Part shown: piece by piece, positions 33,115 to 44,025 of the stretch | Layout: each line of letters begins with the position of its first letter | Position numbering within the stretch: the stretch's first letter is position 1 | Source of the DNA: Tanypteryx hageni | Taxonomy: Eukaryota > Arthropoda > Insecta > Odonata > Petaluridae | Length of the DNA: 64,000 nucleotides | NCBI GenBank assembly: GCA_028673005.1 | Contig: CM054118.1 | Coordinates: 60,135,401-60,199,400, forward strand | Reading direction: 5' to 3' | The notes under the pieces: generated by a model | What the model saw: the letters and a program-made list of their open reading frames with translations, nothing else | The model's database searches: none | Told to the model about the DNA's origin: nothing | Program-made: the position numbers and the translations under genes

Positions 33115-34435
33115 GGCTCGCCGCACTTATGGCAAACAGATCTCCGAATTCTCCTAATAATACAAAATTCAATACATATCGGTGAGAAAAGTGTGAAAAA
33201 TGTTGCTGTAATTGAAATAATAGCTATGTAGATTTCCAGCGATTAATCTAAGAGTGCAATACTTGATGATGATGTTATTACTACATTGTAGTGCATCGAA
33301 ACCCTTTGTTTTAATGAATCTTGAGAAATTTAGATTAATACCATTTCATTTCTTTTGCTGCTCATATGAGACCTACCTACCGATATATTCTCTTTTACCC
33401 GCTTAAATTTCAATTAATATATATTACATATCTATCTATTAATTTTCTTTATTTCAGAAATGTTTATGAAATAAATAAATTCCAGCAATAATTGTATCTA
33501 TTATCAGACAAAAACTTATTCAAAAATTTTAATGGAAATTATTTCTTCATCTGGGAATTTTAAACGTTTACATCTTAATGATTCAAAAACAGTGATTAGG
33601 CTATTAGACGATAGTGATTAGAACTATATCGTTTTTTAGGTTCGAAAGGTATGGAGTGAAATGAGGCGTTTAATGAGTTATTTTACCAAATTGCATGACA
33701 GCAATTGGAAAATAAATGGTCCACAATAGAATGAAATGTTTGTCGATGGGATTATATAGTGAGCTCTCAGTAATTTCACTATTTAATAATAATTCGTTAT
33801 ATTATAAAGCTTAATCTAATGACAATAATATGAAAGCTAAAAGATTTCGTCATTATATTTTATTAATTTGTTACCAAATAGCGTAACTCTCCAGTTCATA
33901 TGGAAGACCTGAGAATTCAAAATTAAATAAAGATTGAGTTTCGAATTTTCCTGACGAAAATTATCTTTGACTCCTTTACTATACATATTACAAAATTCAC
34001 ATTTGGTAATGCAGGGAATGGAAGCTGCTAAAGTGTAGGAGAAAAGTAGGAAGCAATGCTATCGTTAATCATTTTACCTGGTTAATTTGGCTCTCGTAAT
34101 AATTTAGGAGTGTTTGTATCCTTTCTGGAAGTAAATAACTACGGAAAACCAAATTTCTAGCTCTAACAACTTTCCGAATCCCACTTTCCCACTCCAATTT
34201 AATCCATTCATCAATTTCCTCTTACTCTCCAAGTCGAATCATTCCAAAAGTGTCCACGGATAAACGAATTACTCAGGATTGGGAAGAGTGGACGATTTTC
34301 GAGACGCTTCGTCGCGTAGCTTCTAAAGAAAAGAGGAAATAAGAAGCGCGGATAAAAAAATGCAATCCAGGAAATTACGTCGGAATCTCCCCCGATGCCG
34401 ACAATGGTGACAAAGTGGTCTGAAGAAGCAAAGAA
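33115..34435. other. Intergenic, no gene recognised
   Basis: AT-rich with no element ends or exon signals that I can support. Confidence 0.5.
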
Positions 34436-34439
34436 AAGA

Positions 34440-34912
34440 GCGGAGGGATAAAGAGAGAGGGGGTAAGAGAGAGGGAGTGAGAGAGAGGGAGTGAGAGAGA
34501 GTGAGAGAGAGAGGGAGTGAGAGAGAGGGAAGAAATGAGAGAGTGAGAGAGAAGGGGTGAGAGAGAGAGAGGGAGTGAGAGAGAGAGAGTGAGAGGGAGT
34601 GAGAGAGAGAGAGGGAGTGAGAGAGAGTGAGAGAGAAGGAGTGAGAGAGAGAGTGAGAGAGGGAGAGAGAGAGAGTGAGAGAGAGGGAAGAAATGAGAGT
34701 GAGAGAGGGAGTGAGAGATAGAGGGAGAGAGAGAGGGAGAGAGAGAGAGGGAGAGGGAGAGAGAGGGGCTAGTGAGAGAGAGGGAGAGAGAGAGAGGGAG
34801 AGGGAGAGAGAGCGAGTGAGTGAGAGAGAAAGAGGGAGTGAAGAGGGAGGGAGAGAGAGAGAGAGAGAGGGAGAGAGTGAGAAAGAGAAAGTGAGAAAGA
34901 GCGGAAGGTAGA
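34440..34912 (+). repeat. (GA)n-rich purine tract, ~470 bp
   Basis: Almost pure purine on the plus strand: GAGAGAGAGAGGGAGTGAGA-type units with scattered T. The 313-codon minus-strand frame spanning it is Ser/Leu/Pro low complexity and not a gene. Confidence 0.95.
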
Positions 34913-34914
34913 TA

Positions 34915-35665
34915 GTTGAGAGAGAGCAGATCAGGTGTGGGGTGAGGTTCAGAAATAGAGTAATGAACTCATTGATTAATGAACTGATTGTGAGGGAGAA
35001 GAAAAACGGCAGCATGGAGAGAGTGAAAGGGGAGATTTGGGGGGGGGGTATGTGGGAGGAAGGAGGTGGGAGGAAGGAGGTGGGAGTGGAGATAGGAGGG
35101 GAGTAATTGGAGGGAGAAGGGGTAGCCCGGAGGAGAAAGGAGAATGTAATGGATGAGACAGTAAGGAGTGAGGGAACGAGAAGGTTAGGAGGAGAGAAAT
35201 AGACGAAAGTAACAGAGGATGAGAAAGAATAAAGTGGAGGGAGGAGGAAGTAAGGAGAGACCATACGGATGACGAGAACAAGTGCTTTGAATAAATGAAA
35301 GAATCCGCATTTCTTATCCTGGACGAAAGGAATTCGAATGAGACGCCGCGACGGAAAATAGGAGAAGGATAGAAAGAAGCCTTGAAAAAGGGATAAGATA
35401 AGAAAAAAGCGGCATAAAGCAGACGGTAGGAGAGGAGAAAAACGTCGGAAGGAGGAAGTGCGACCCGATTGGGTGACACGTAAAAGAATGGAATAAAATA
35501 ATGATACGAGTAATGCAGTTTAAATGAGGACAACTGGAAGATCCAAAGAAATCAGCGGATAACTAAGGAAGGGAAATGGAAGGATAAGAGCCTGTAATTC
35601 AGATCTTTTAGTAGAGTTGTTGACGAAAAGAGATAAGGCGATCTCTGGTTAGAGCGAACGGATGT
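34915..35665 (+). other. Purine-rich intergenic flank of the GA tract
   Basis: GGAGGAAGGAGGTGGGAGG-type sequence with a G9 run near 35039. The long minus-strand frames reflect composition only. Confidence 0.6.
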
Positions 35666-35668
35666 CAT

Positions 35669-36257
35669 TTAACCCAACAGTACTCGCGCACATTTTCTAA
35701 CGTAAGAGGTCGCGCGGGGCGTCTCTGACACCCCACGGATATTTTTGTTTAAAAAATAATCAATCGCCGATTTTCAATAAATTTTTCATTTTATATGTCT
35801 TGATGTATTTTCGATTAATCGGAATTTATTTTATGTTGACAATTATTTAACAAAACCGGGAGAAAAATGAAATTTGTGGAAAATACCTTTGTTCTTCACA
35901 ATTATAAAATTGTATATTTTGAAATCAGTAAAGTAACGGTTCAATAGCGATCCCAGATCATAAACGACAACACCAACGACGCAAATTGTAACAATAATTT
36001 CACAATAAAACGTATAAACCACTCGCAAAACAAAAACACGGAGATTTCCGCACAACGCCGTCACACCATCTAAGAAAAACGACCGAACTCAAAGAATAAC
36101 CGTAGGATACTAGTTTATTAGGCGAAAATGGTTGTAGGCACGTGCCACTACAGCTACTGAAGGATAGGAGTCATAAAACCTAAAAGTAATAGAACCCTGT
36201 AATAAAAAAATAGGATTGGTGTGCCTACAGCACCTCGCGCGACCACTCCCGGCTTAA
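35669..36257. mobile_element. piggyBac-like MITE flanked by TTAA
   Basis: TTAA at 35669-35672 and 36254-36257. The inner ends are CCCAACAGTACTCGCGCAC and, on the other strand, GCCGGGAGTGGTCGCGCGAG; they share AGTnnTCGCGC. An internal inverted pair (TGTAGGCACGTGCC / GTGTGCCTACAG) lies near the right end. TTAA duplication is characteristic of piggyBac; the short, impure inverted repeats keep confidence moderate. Confidence 0.45.
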
Positions 36258-36644
36258 TAAGATCACAATTATGGATGGGAAGAGAGAAAGAGGGAGGTTA
36301 TGGGATAGAATAGTAATGGATCTGTTATTTTTTACTGGTAAGAGAAACAATAAGGAGATGCGAGAGCGAAAGGAAGGTGCTATTCTGTTGGAATTGGAAA
36401 ATGACTTTATAAAAGGAAGTAAATAGTCGTAAAAAAAACATTGGGAAGAAAAAAGCGGGATTCAGTAGGACTTGGATTATCTCAGAGAGGATAAAATCCA
36501 TTGCAATTGGAAGTGCTAATCTTGGGAGCGCAGGAATAGAGCAAAATTTGGATATCGGAAGAATACTTGGAGAAATGTTTTCTGCAAGTCGAATGAAAAC
36601 CTGTAGATTAAAAATGGTCTCATAATTTACCTGAGAGGATATTT

Positions 36645-37125
36645 ACTGTCTCCATGTACAGAGAAAATATTTTTTTCACGAAAAAAACGAATTCGAGATT
36701 TCAACTGAAATACGTGTTTTAAGGTCCCCTGAATCCGTTTTGACTATTTTCTCGATGATGTCTGAGTGTCAATCTGTCGGTGTCTGTCTGTCTGTAAGTA
36801 TGTGATAGGATTTTGTGGGCACTCTAGCTCAAAACCTTACACTCGAATCAATACCAAACTGTACATTTAGAAAGAGTACTTTTTCATGAAGAGCTAATTA
36901 AGGTTTCGTCAACAGTCGGTAAACCGAAAGTGGATTTTTACTATAGACTTGGAAAATAACTTTTAAATCTTCATAAATGTAAATGTTGCTTATTATATAC
37001 TTTATAGATAATATTATTATCTATATTTTTTGTTTGAAATATTTTTTGTAGAATACATGTCCACAACTTACACATATTGAGCTAAGCACATAATGTATTT
37101 TTCTCATATACACCACCTTTTTGAA
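36645..37125 (+). repeat. Family A interspersed repeat, copy 3
   Basis: TTTACTGTCTCCATGTACAG head, AATTCGAGATTTCAAC, AAGGTCCCCTGAATCCG, CTCGATGATGTCTG, CAAAACCTTACACTC, and GTAAACCGAAAGTGG blocks in family order. More diverged than copies 4 and 5; the 3' third is hard to follow. Confidence 0.65.
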
Positions 37126-37261
37126 TTTTGCGAATAATTGGTTCCGGAAAATTGACGCGAAATGCAAATTTACTGATTTCCTATTTTCTCATGACGCAAT
37201 GTTATATGTGAGTACGGTTCTCAGTCAACCTAAAAAAAAACAATTTTTTATTGTAAATAAT

Positions 37262-37760
37262 GCAGTTTAACAGAAAATTAAAGAAAACGTGACAGCAAGT
37301 GAAAACCTAGCATAATAAAGTGAAAATTATTCTTTTAATTATCTTCAAAACGCATAGCAAATGAAAACCCAGCATTACAAAGCGATTACATTAAAAAGGT
37401 ATCATTTTTTATAAATTATGTTCGAAATGCGTAACAGAAAATCAAAACCTTGCGTAAGAAAGCGATAGCATTTCTTTTAATTGTTCAAAATACGTCACAA
37501 AAAAATAAAAACGAAGTATTAATGTGGCAATATTTCTTTTAGTAATCGCGTTCAAAATATGCAGCAGAAAATCTTACGTTACAAGATGATAGATATATGA
37601 TTCTTAATTTATGTGCATTAAAAATTCGTAGAAAAAATTAAAACCTAACAAAATAAAATAGCATTTCCTTAAATTACGCTCAAAATACAAAGATAATAAC
37701 AAATGATAGCCGAACATTCCAAAATGATGGCACTTCTTTAAATTTTAAACTAAAGTTTCA
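37262..37760. repeat. Degenerate ~65-bp tandem repeat, about seven units
   Basis: The motif (G/A)TTCAAAAT(A/G)CGTA followed by (A)CAGAAAATnAAAACCT and GCATTTCTTTTAATT recurs at 37344, 37421, 37484, 37551, 37617, 37679 and 37744, that is at 62-77-bp steps. AT-rich and non-coding. Confidence 0.6.
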
Positions 37761-38425
37761 TTATCGAAAATAGCGGCGTTGGCGATGAAGTTCAAACTGA
37801 GCTACAAAATAATTAAATTGAGAGTTACCATATTTGTTTGCTTCGAAAACTGCTAATAATGTGCATTTTAAATATATAATATAATAATAAGTCCTTTTCT
37901 AGGACGCCAAAGTTTACACTAAACTTCGAAACAAAGTAGTGGGAGTTCACGCTTGTTGGCATCGCAAATAAATGACGCGAATTGCAAACAGTAATCGGTA
38001 CAAGACAGAATGGACAAAAAATTTTGTCGCAAAGGGCAATTTCGCGTACCGCAAGTACGTGAAGTTAAAAAAGATGGGGCATTTTAAAAAACAAATAGAC
38101 AAAATACGTTATAGTTTTTTGTTCATAGTAATGATGAAACACTAAGACAAAATCCAAGTACCCCAACATTTAAAAATACAACGAGACCAACTACATTTTG
38201 GCACCTTCTATTTGTATTTTGACATCTTTTGACGTAACAACACCACTTGCAACTCTCTGGCTGCGGTTCACTTTATAAACCAAAAATATGATTTCACCCA
38301 CCACTCAAAGAGATGTGATATATTCAAAGTGCAAGTTAAAGAAGCACACTAGCGGAAATTTACAGAAAGACATACCTTATGTTAGTATAATGCACAATTT
38401 GCATTTACTGAAGGCTGCAACATAC

Positions 38426-38547
38426 CTAGCAACCTGTTTAGGAAAACGGAAACACGAAATTTGTTTATAAACTCGGCAGCCATTAAAATTGGAACACCAA
38501 ACTGCAGCACAATACTTGGTCCTGATAAGCCTGGCTTTATCCGCCAT
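38426..38547 (-). CDS. First exon of a THAP zinc-finger protein (partial)
   Basis: The minus-strand ATG at 38547 (context AAAATATGGCGG) opens 40 codons plus two bases and ends at a strong donor, AG|GTATGT (38425). The peptide reads MADKARLIRT, then KYCAAVWCSNFNGC, then ISCFRFPKQVA. The C-x4-C-S-N spacing followed by an aromatic-x-FPK block is the N-terminal half of the THAP (C2CH) DNA-binding domain, and THAP genes often break just after the FPK motif. The second half (conserved W, P and C-x2-H-F) should lie in a downstream minus-strand exon; I did not find a convincing one between 38400 and 35500. It could be a cellular transcription factor, a P-element-type transposase, which also carries THAP, or a relic. 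An in-frame ATG at 38586 would add 13 residues. Confidence 0.5.
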
Positions 38548-38571
38548 ATTTTCAGATTCAGACTGACGACA

Positions 38572-38579
38572 TGACGTCA
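38572..38579. promoter_or_regulatory. CRE (TGACGTCA) upstream of the THAP exon
   Basis: A perfect palindromic cAMP-response element 25 bp before the ATG of the THAP exon. CREB/ATF-family proteins bind this site, and CREs often sit close to start sites of housekeeping promoters. Position supports, but does not prove, a promoter here. Confidence 0.4.
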
Positions 38580-39178
38580 ACCACACGCCACCATCCTCAC
38601 CAAGGAATACGTGAAATACAATATGAATATGTAGACTATAACTATATTAAATTTAAATTATATTATTATTATCTAAATTACTGAAGCTGAAATTTTGATA
38701 TTTTAGTGTAAGTTATGTAAAAGTTTACAAAACAACCCGAGCTAAGGAGGCCGCTACGGTCGGCGATGCTAATACCCTCTATAGGTATTCGCAAAAACGT
38801 ACAAGTGTCAGAGGGGTGCTTAAATCTTACTGTTTCCTCTCGTATCGTTTCCATTTCTGTGGATATACCTATTCGTATTGAGTGCTAACTTTCTCAAAAG
38901 GATTGATATCTACACATGCTAACATTCTAAATGAATCAATCTGATTTATTGATCCTTTTAACAAGGATAGGAGCATTTATTTTGTAGCTTTCCATTTCCT
39001 CATACTTCGTTCGATGTGTTTCATTTATTTTAACTATTGCATTTCTTAGTTATAGGTGGAACAATTAAGATTTTTCAGATTTGTTTAAATTTCATTATAA
39101 AAATAAATAGCTAATTACTATGCCAGTGTTTACAGCAAGGCTGGATTCAATGTAAACGCTTTAGTAAAAATAAAAAAT

Positions 39179-39250
39179 TTCCGGTACCGGGAATCGAACC
39201 CGGGCCTCCCGGGTGAGAGCCGGGTATCCTAACCACTAGACAATACCGGA
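39179..39250 (-). tRNA. tRNA-Glu(CTC)
   Basis: A 72-nt minus-strand cloverleaf. The seven-pair acceptor stem TCCGGTA/TACCGGA is perfect, box A is TCTAGTGGTTAGGA, the anticodon is CTC (39217-39215), and the T arm is CCGGG-TTCGATT-CCCGG. A run of six T follows the 3' end on the minus strand. Intact pairing throughout separates it from the many SINE tRNA heads nearby. Confidence 0.93.
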
Positions 39251-39589
39251 TAATAACTTCGACCTAATTATTAAGATTTAGATTGTAGTAGATCTATCTT
39301 GTACACGAATAAATTGCACGAAACAGTCATAGTAATACTTTTCATAGTATTACGAATGACTAATATGTTAAGTCAAATAGATTTCGATAGAGATCTTCAA
39401 TTTCAGACACGGCAAACGAGGTAAAGGAAATGGATGAATTATGGGAAATCGAGGGAGATCAATCAATGGAAGTGATATATAAAATGCGTCCATAATGGTT
39501 GTCTGCTTATAAAGATGTACTTCTTCCTTCCGTAGGTAAATAGCCGTTAGCTCATGGAGGTTTCGCTTATAAATTCTGTGTGTTGGTAA

Positions 39590-39722
39590 AATTTGTTTGC
39601 TGATGGGCGTACGCTGGACATTAACATTTCTGAAAAAGCCGGAGAAAAATTCTGCCTTGACCGGTAATCGATCCGGGGTCTTCTACGTGGCCTGGTGGAT
39701 ATTCCAACCACTGAACTACCAA
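39590..39722 (-). mobile_element. SINE, second family (minus copy near tRNA-Glu)
   Basis: The minus strand reads TAGTTCAGTGGTTGGAATAT, box B GATCGATTACCGG and GCAGAATTTTTCTCCGGC, ending TTTCAGAAATGTT. It is not a functional tRNA: the anticodon arm does not pair. Confidence 0.6.
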
Positions 39723-39867
39723 AAAAAGACTTTTGGGATGTTAATACATAGTTTTTTTGGACTTCCCTAATTGAGGTCATTCGTTTTGGGAAAGTTGATA
39801 CCAGATTGGCTGAACTAACCTCAGCGTGAGAAGCACCCGGTGCTGAAACGGAAGAATTAGACCCCCC

Positions 39868-39965
39868 CCCCACGGTAGCGCAGTGGTTAGATTATCCGTC
39901 CAGCAAGTGGAATTCTCGAGTTCGATTCCCGGTAAAGGCAGGAATTTACCTCGGCTCTTTAAGAA
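39868..39965 (+). mobile_element. SINE, second family (plus copy)
   Basis: The head ACGGTAGCGCAGTGGTTAGA is a good box A; box B is GAGTTCGATTCCC, followed by GGTAAAGGCAGGAATTTACC. It is head-to-head with the minus copy ending at 39722, separated by ~145 bp and a C9 run. Confidence 0.6.
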
Positions 39966-39969
39966 ATCT

Positions 39970-41330
39970 TCAATTCTGTGGATGTAAATTTACGAACAGT
40001 AGACTGTTTAAAATTTCGAGAAAATCAATTAAAAATACAAGGAAGACGAGAAAGTTGAAGAAAATGAAACTTTTAAAAGTTGCATTTCAAGAGGGTATGG
40101 TCATGCCAGTTTCTCTTTGGTCTTGAAGGAAGTCCTATTTGTTTAAAGCGATTATTTGAATGGCTGAGCAATTCTGTTACCTTAGTCATCTGAAAGATTT
40201 ACGAAATTATAAGTCTCCAAAAAAGTAGATGTATTAAGGTAGTATTTATTTTACCTAAACATTATACATTTCCACAAAAATTTTGATATTTCACGTAGGA
40301 TGGAGCAATAAAAAAATGATTTACCCATATTCAGGCTTGACTGCGCGGTCTAATTTTGCAAATCATTGATTGACTTTTTAAATACAATTTCCCTTACACA
40401 CCTTTTTTCATTAACCAGTAATACGTTCTTAGTGATATACATAAAAATAAAAGATGAATCTAATATTGATATTTTTAGTGATATTTTATGCTAACAATAA
40501 AGAGGCAATATCGGAGTAAAGTCTCCTCAATGGCCTCGATGTTGCAATTCACTAATATTTATTCCTATTGTATATTACCTTTAAACGATTATAGTCCAAT
40601 TTTTTTGTTAAGGTGTAATCTTTATAAGGCAGTCTTAGTTTATCTTGATAAACGAAATAATTTTAAAATTAAAGCGATATTAGTGAGGCATATTCTCCAT
40701 TAGCTACTCAAAAAAGTAGTTCGCTAAAATAGTTCTAGAGTTAAGATTGCTATAAGGAGGTTCAAAAACATAAGTGCAACCATATGATTTAAAAAGATAT
40801 TGTGAATTTGATATTTATTCTTTCGTGTTATTTTGGCCGTGTAGACACTGGATTTCGTTTTACTTATCAACGTATTTTCTACCCGTAAATCAAAAGCTAA
40901 CAGTTTTGGTAGGGACCGTAAAAAGTTATTTCCAACACAAATAAAATAAATCACCTAGATTTGATTTATTCAGCAGCTGACCAGGTGACAAGAAAGATAA
41001 AATTTATTTGCTTTCATGAAAAGGAGCAAACATTTGAATGTGTACACCCCTTCTAAAAAACATTTCCGCGGGAAAAAAAAAACTAAAATAAGCCGGGGAC
41101 AACGTTAAACCACACATATTTTTTGAACAACGAAACGCATTGACCGGAGTGCGGCACCATCTAGCGGCGAGATTCGTAAGAGGCGAAAATGTCGCGACCA
41201 CAAATGTCGTCGTGACGAGCGGGGGGTAACAACACTTGTGGCTCGGAGAAAAATTCGATACAACCAGCGGTGGGATGGGAACCAAAGGGATGATGAAGAA
41301 TGGATGCGGTGAGATGAAAGGATGATCAAG
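39970..41330. other. Intergenic, no gene recognised
   Basis: AT-rich to 41090, then a GC-rich patch (41095-41300, including CACCATCTAGCGGCGAGATT) with no recognised element. Confidence 0.45.
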
Positions 41331-41339
41331 CGAGTATTA

Positions 41340-41372
41340 ACGAGAGAGAGAGAGATAGAGAGAGAGGGTGAG
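41340..41372 (+). repeat. (GA)n microsatellite
   Basis: GAGAGAGAGAGATAGAGAGA then GAGGGTGAGA. Confidence 0.85.
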
Positions 41373-41901
41373 ACAAATAGGAGTAACCTGGATTAGGTGG
41401 ATTAATTTATTATAAAACAAGGGTCCCGATGGGGAATGGAAGGGTGATGTGAGATTTACACGGTTAGTGGCGAGGTAAGAGCGGGAGCGTGGAATTAGCG
41501 AAGGGTATTTATTGTACCTGGGACCGAAATAATCAATATTGCGGCAACGGACTGCGGTAAATATAGAAAACCTTTGGGAGGATATGAAAGGAGGCCTTCG
41601 AGTTGATGAGATGGAAACAAATGTCCAAACAACTATGAAAGAATTTCAAGGCATTGCATTCATTTCTGTCTATTAATGCAAAGAATTTCACTTTTTATAT
41701 TACGCGTTCACGTGGTAGAACGCTGCTGAGGCTGTAAATATAATTTTATGAATTTGGGCTGAAATATCGTCCGAATTTACCTATTACGACAGGCATGATG
41801 CGTAATGATTAGTCGTACCACGCAGTTCATTTTGAGTCGTGTGTGTGATATCAAAACTGTCTGGCATAAATATTTGTTGGATTTTTTCAAACTGTCTATA
41901 A

Positions 41902-42773
41902 CAGTGGTTCTCAAACGTAGGGTCGCGACCCCAAAGAGAGGTGGCGAGACAATTTTGCGGGAGTCGCGACCAGTCTTCGCTATGCTAGCTGATTTTTTCT
42001 TAATTCTCTTAATCCTTCAATTTTAATTTATAGTTTATAAGTCTATGTTTTATGTTTGATTGACAGTTGAAATCTTCAGAATAAATGCATCGTTGAGGAA
42101 GCAGCAAATATTTATCACGATACGGGCTGGCGCGCCAACTTGTTGAACCACGCCTGTTCCATGATTCATTTGTTGGTTAGCTCTGGTATAAGAAAATTCT
42201 TCAACATTTCAAGATATTATGCACCGTTGACAATTCCGTCAAAGAAATATGGGTCAATGACATGACCGGCAGTTATACCTGTCCACAACATCACGTGTGG
42301 TGCGTCGTTTCCGAACGTGTAATGAGGATTCTCTTTGGGCCAAACAACAATATTTCTCTAACACAAATACCGCGGAAGATGTCGCGAAGGACATGGCCAC
42401 GCATCAATCTCTGTGTCGAATATGACGGTGCCATTGGATTCATAAAATACGATTACATGTCGGAGGATATAACGAATATATCATGAAAGTAAATGAGGGA
42501 TACGATGACTGCTCGGACACCCTGTATGTGTTATTCCAATGTAATAAATAACAAGTAGATGTGTCAGTAATGGCAGTCACCTAAAAATCTATCTATACGC
42601 ATCAATATTTATAAATAAAGTAATTTCAGTGGTAACATTTTAGCTTATTATCATATATTCCCATTTTCGGGGAAATCAGATTTTTTACATCTCAAAAAAT
42701 CATGGGGGGGGTCGCAGTGACCGAACATCCGCACGGAGGGGGTCGCAAGGTAGATCTGTCCGAGAACCCCTGG
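41902..42773. mobile_element. SPIN/Charlie-like hAT element with GTCTATAA target duplication
   Basis: GTCTATAA stands at 41894-41901 and 42774-42781. Left end CAGTGGTTCTCAAACGTAGG GTCGCGACCCC; right end (reverse complement) CCAGGGGTTCTCGGACAGAT with GCGACCCCC inside. CAGnGGTTCTC with GGGTCGCGACCCC is the hallmark of SPIN/Charlie-type hATs. 872 bp, no hAT transposase. Confidence 0.75.
42150..42365 (-). pseudogene. Mariner/Tc1-type DDE transposase fragment inside the hAT element
   Basis: The minus strand encodes RNIVVWPKENPHYTFG, then VMLWTGITAGHVIDPYFFDG and, after an in-frame TAA, YLEMLKNFLIPEL. In a shifted frame further on comes VQQVGAPARIV, like the FQQDGAPxH box that holds the second catalytic Asp (here lost). 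The pattern is that of IS630/Tc1/mariner-type DDE domains abundant in arthropods. Dead. Confidence 0.6.
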
Positions 42774-43389
42774 GTCTATAAAATAGGTGACATGCATTGT
42801 ATTTAAACATTAAAAATGGAAAACATCTTTCATGCTTTCTAAATGTTATTAAATAATTTGAAAAATAATTGATTAATAAATATTATGGAGCTGAATGTTT
42901 ATATTTCGAGGTGCAAAAGAAATCGCCGTGAATGAGTAACTAGAAATTCGTTTCTTATTAAAATTGTGAGTGCACATTCGAACTAAGTCCTTATATAATG
43001 GAAATGTTTTCAGGTTCGATAAATTAGCTTTGGGTGAAATTTATGCTTTCGGCATTAAATTTCTATAAATTATTTTTAACTGTAATTGCGGCTTATATAA
43101 ACAATTCACTAGATAGCTTAATATACTTGAACAGGTGAAGATAGGGTTGTGAAAATGGCAATCACATGACCAAAGCTCAACTTTTTGTTATAAAAATGAA
43201 TAAATTTAGAAGTGTTTACAACATATCATGTAAATACCTCATAAATTAACTTTATTAAGCTGTTTTGTGGTTTTTATGTGCAAATCTTTATTAGTTCGAT
43301 CTGATTATGAATAAAACATTGACTAATATAAATTAAAGAGGCGAAACGATTTATTTTTCAACTATTTCGAATCATGTTTCTATGTACAG

Positions 43390-43522
43390 CAAAAGGAATA
43401 GATTTATTTCCTTTCTCCATCTAATTCAGAGAGCAGAAAGGAGGAATTGGAGTAGACAGAGAATGGAGTTACTGGGGGAAATAAGAGACCAAAAATGCAA
43501 TTAATCGGTGGAATCCGGTCTC
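43390..43522 (+). repeat. 133-bp direct duplication, copy 1
   Basis: Aligns without gaps to 43893-44025 with about ten mismatches (roughly 92 % identity). It contains GGAATTGGAGTAGACAGAGA and CCAAAAATGCAATTAATCGG. No coding signal. Confidence 0.85.
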
Positions 43523-43892
43523 ATTGAAATATGTAAATTTTTGTAATTAAAAAAATGTTTAATTAACCGGAATGTTTAGTAAGCGCCTGTTATTTTGTTT
43601 GCTGCGGGTGTATTCTGACGAATACAGCATAGCGTTATCGTATTTTTTAAATACCCTAAGGTGTAAAACGCTGAGAAATTTGGTAACCCCGAAGATAGGC
43701 AATTCTTTTTATTTTCAAGTTATTCCAAAAACTCACATCTTTGTGACTGGAACGCTTTTCCCGTAAAATTATGCGTTGTCAATTAACAAATTCCTAAGTA
43801 GGAAGAGGAGTGGGAGGGGGAAACACAAAAGTCGCTGGGAATGAATGCCTCCACCTCTAGTAGGATCTCAGTACAAGTCTGTTTTTTCTTAC

Positions 43893-44025
43893 CAAAAGGA
43901 GTGGATTTCTTTCCTTTCTCCATCTAATTCAGCGAACAGAAAGGAGGAATTGGAGTAGACAGAGAATGGAGTTTCTGGGGGAAATAAGGGACCAAAAATG
44001 CAATTAATCGGTGTAATGCGGTCCC
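43893..44025 (+). repeat. 133-bp direct duplication, copy 2
   Basis: Second copy, exactly 503 bp downstream. Sequence on either side does not match, so it is a local segmental duplication or two copies of a short repeat. Confidence 0.85.

Noticed and set aside
32753..33172. 139-codon minus-strand frame
   Set aside because: It runs antisense through a SINE core (CCTTCGGAAGGGACG block and CAAA tail); not a gene.
34323..35264. 313-codon minus-strand open frame
   Set aside because: Its sequence is Ser/Leu/Pro low complexity read off the (GA)n tract; no domain, start context or homologous pattern.
37262..37760. CRISPR-like array
   Set aside because: Units are tandem and degenerate with no unique spacers, in a eukaryotic context.
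38341..38400. Second THAP exon with C...HFE (VCFFNLHFE)
   Set aside because: Spacing is C-x4-H, the possible acceptor gives the wrong phase, and a stop follows at once.
39655..39722. Second tRNA next to tRNA-Glu
   Set aside because: Boxes A and B are present but acceptor and anticodon arms do not pair; it is a SINE head.
39547..39873. 108-codon minus-strand frame
   Set aside because: It covers a SINE copy and its flank, no protein motif.
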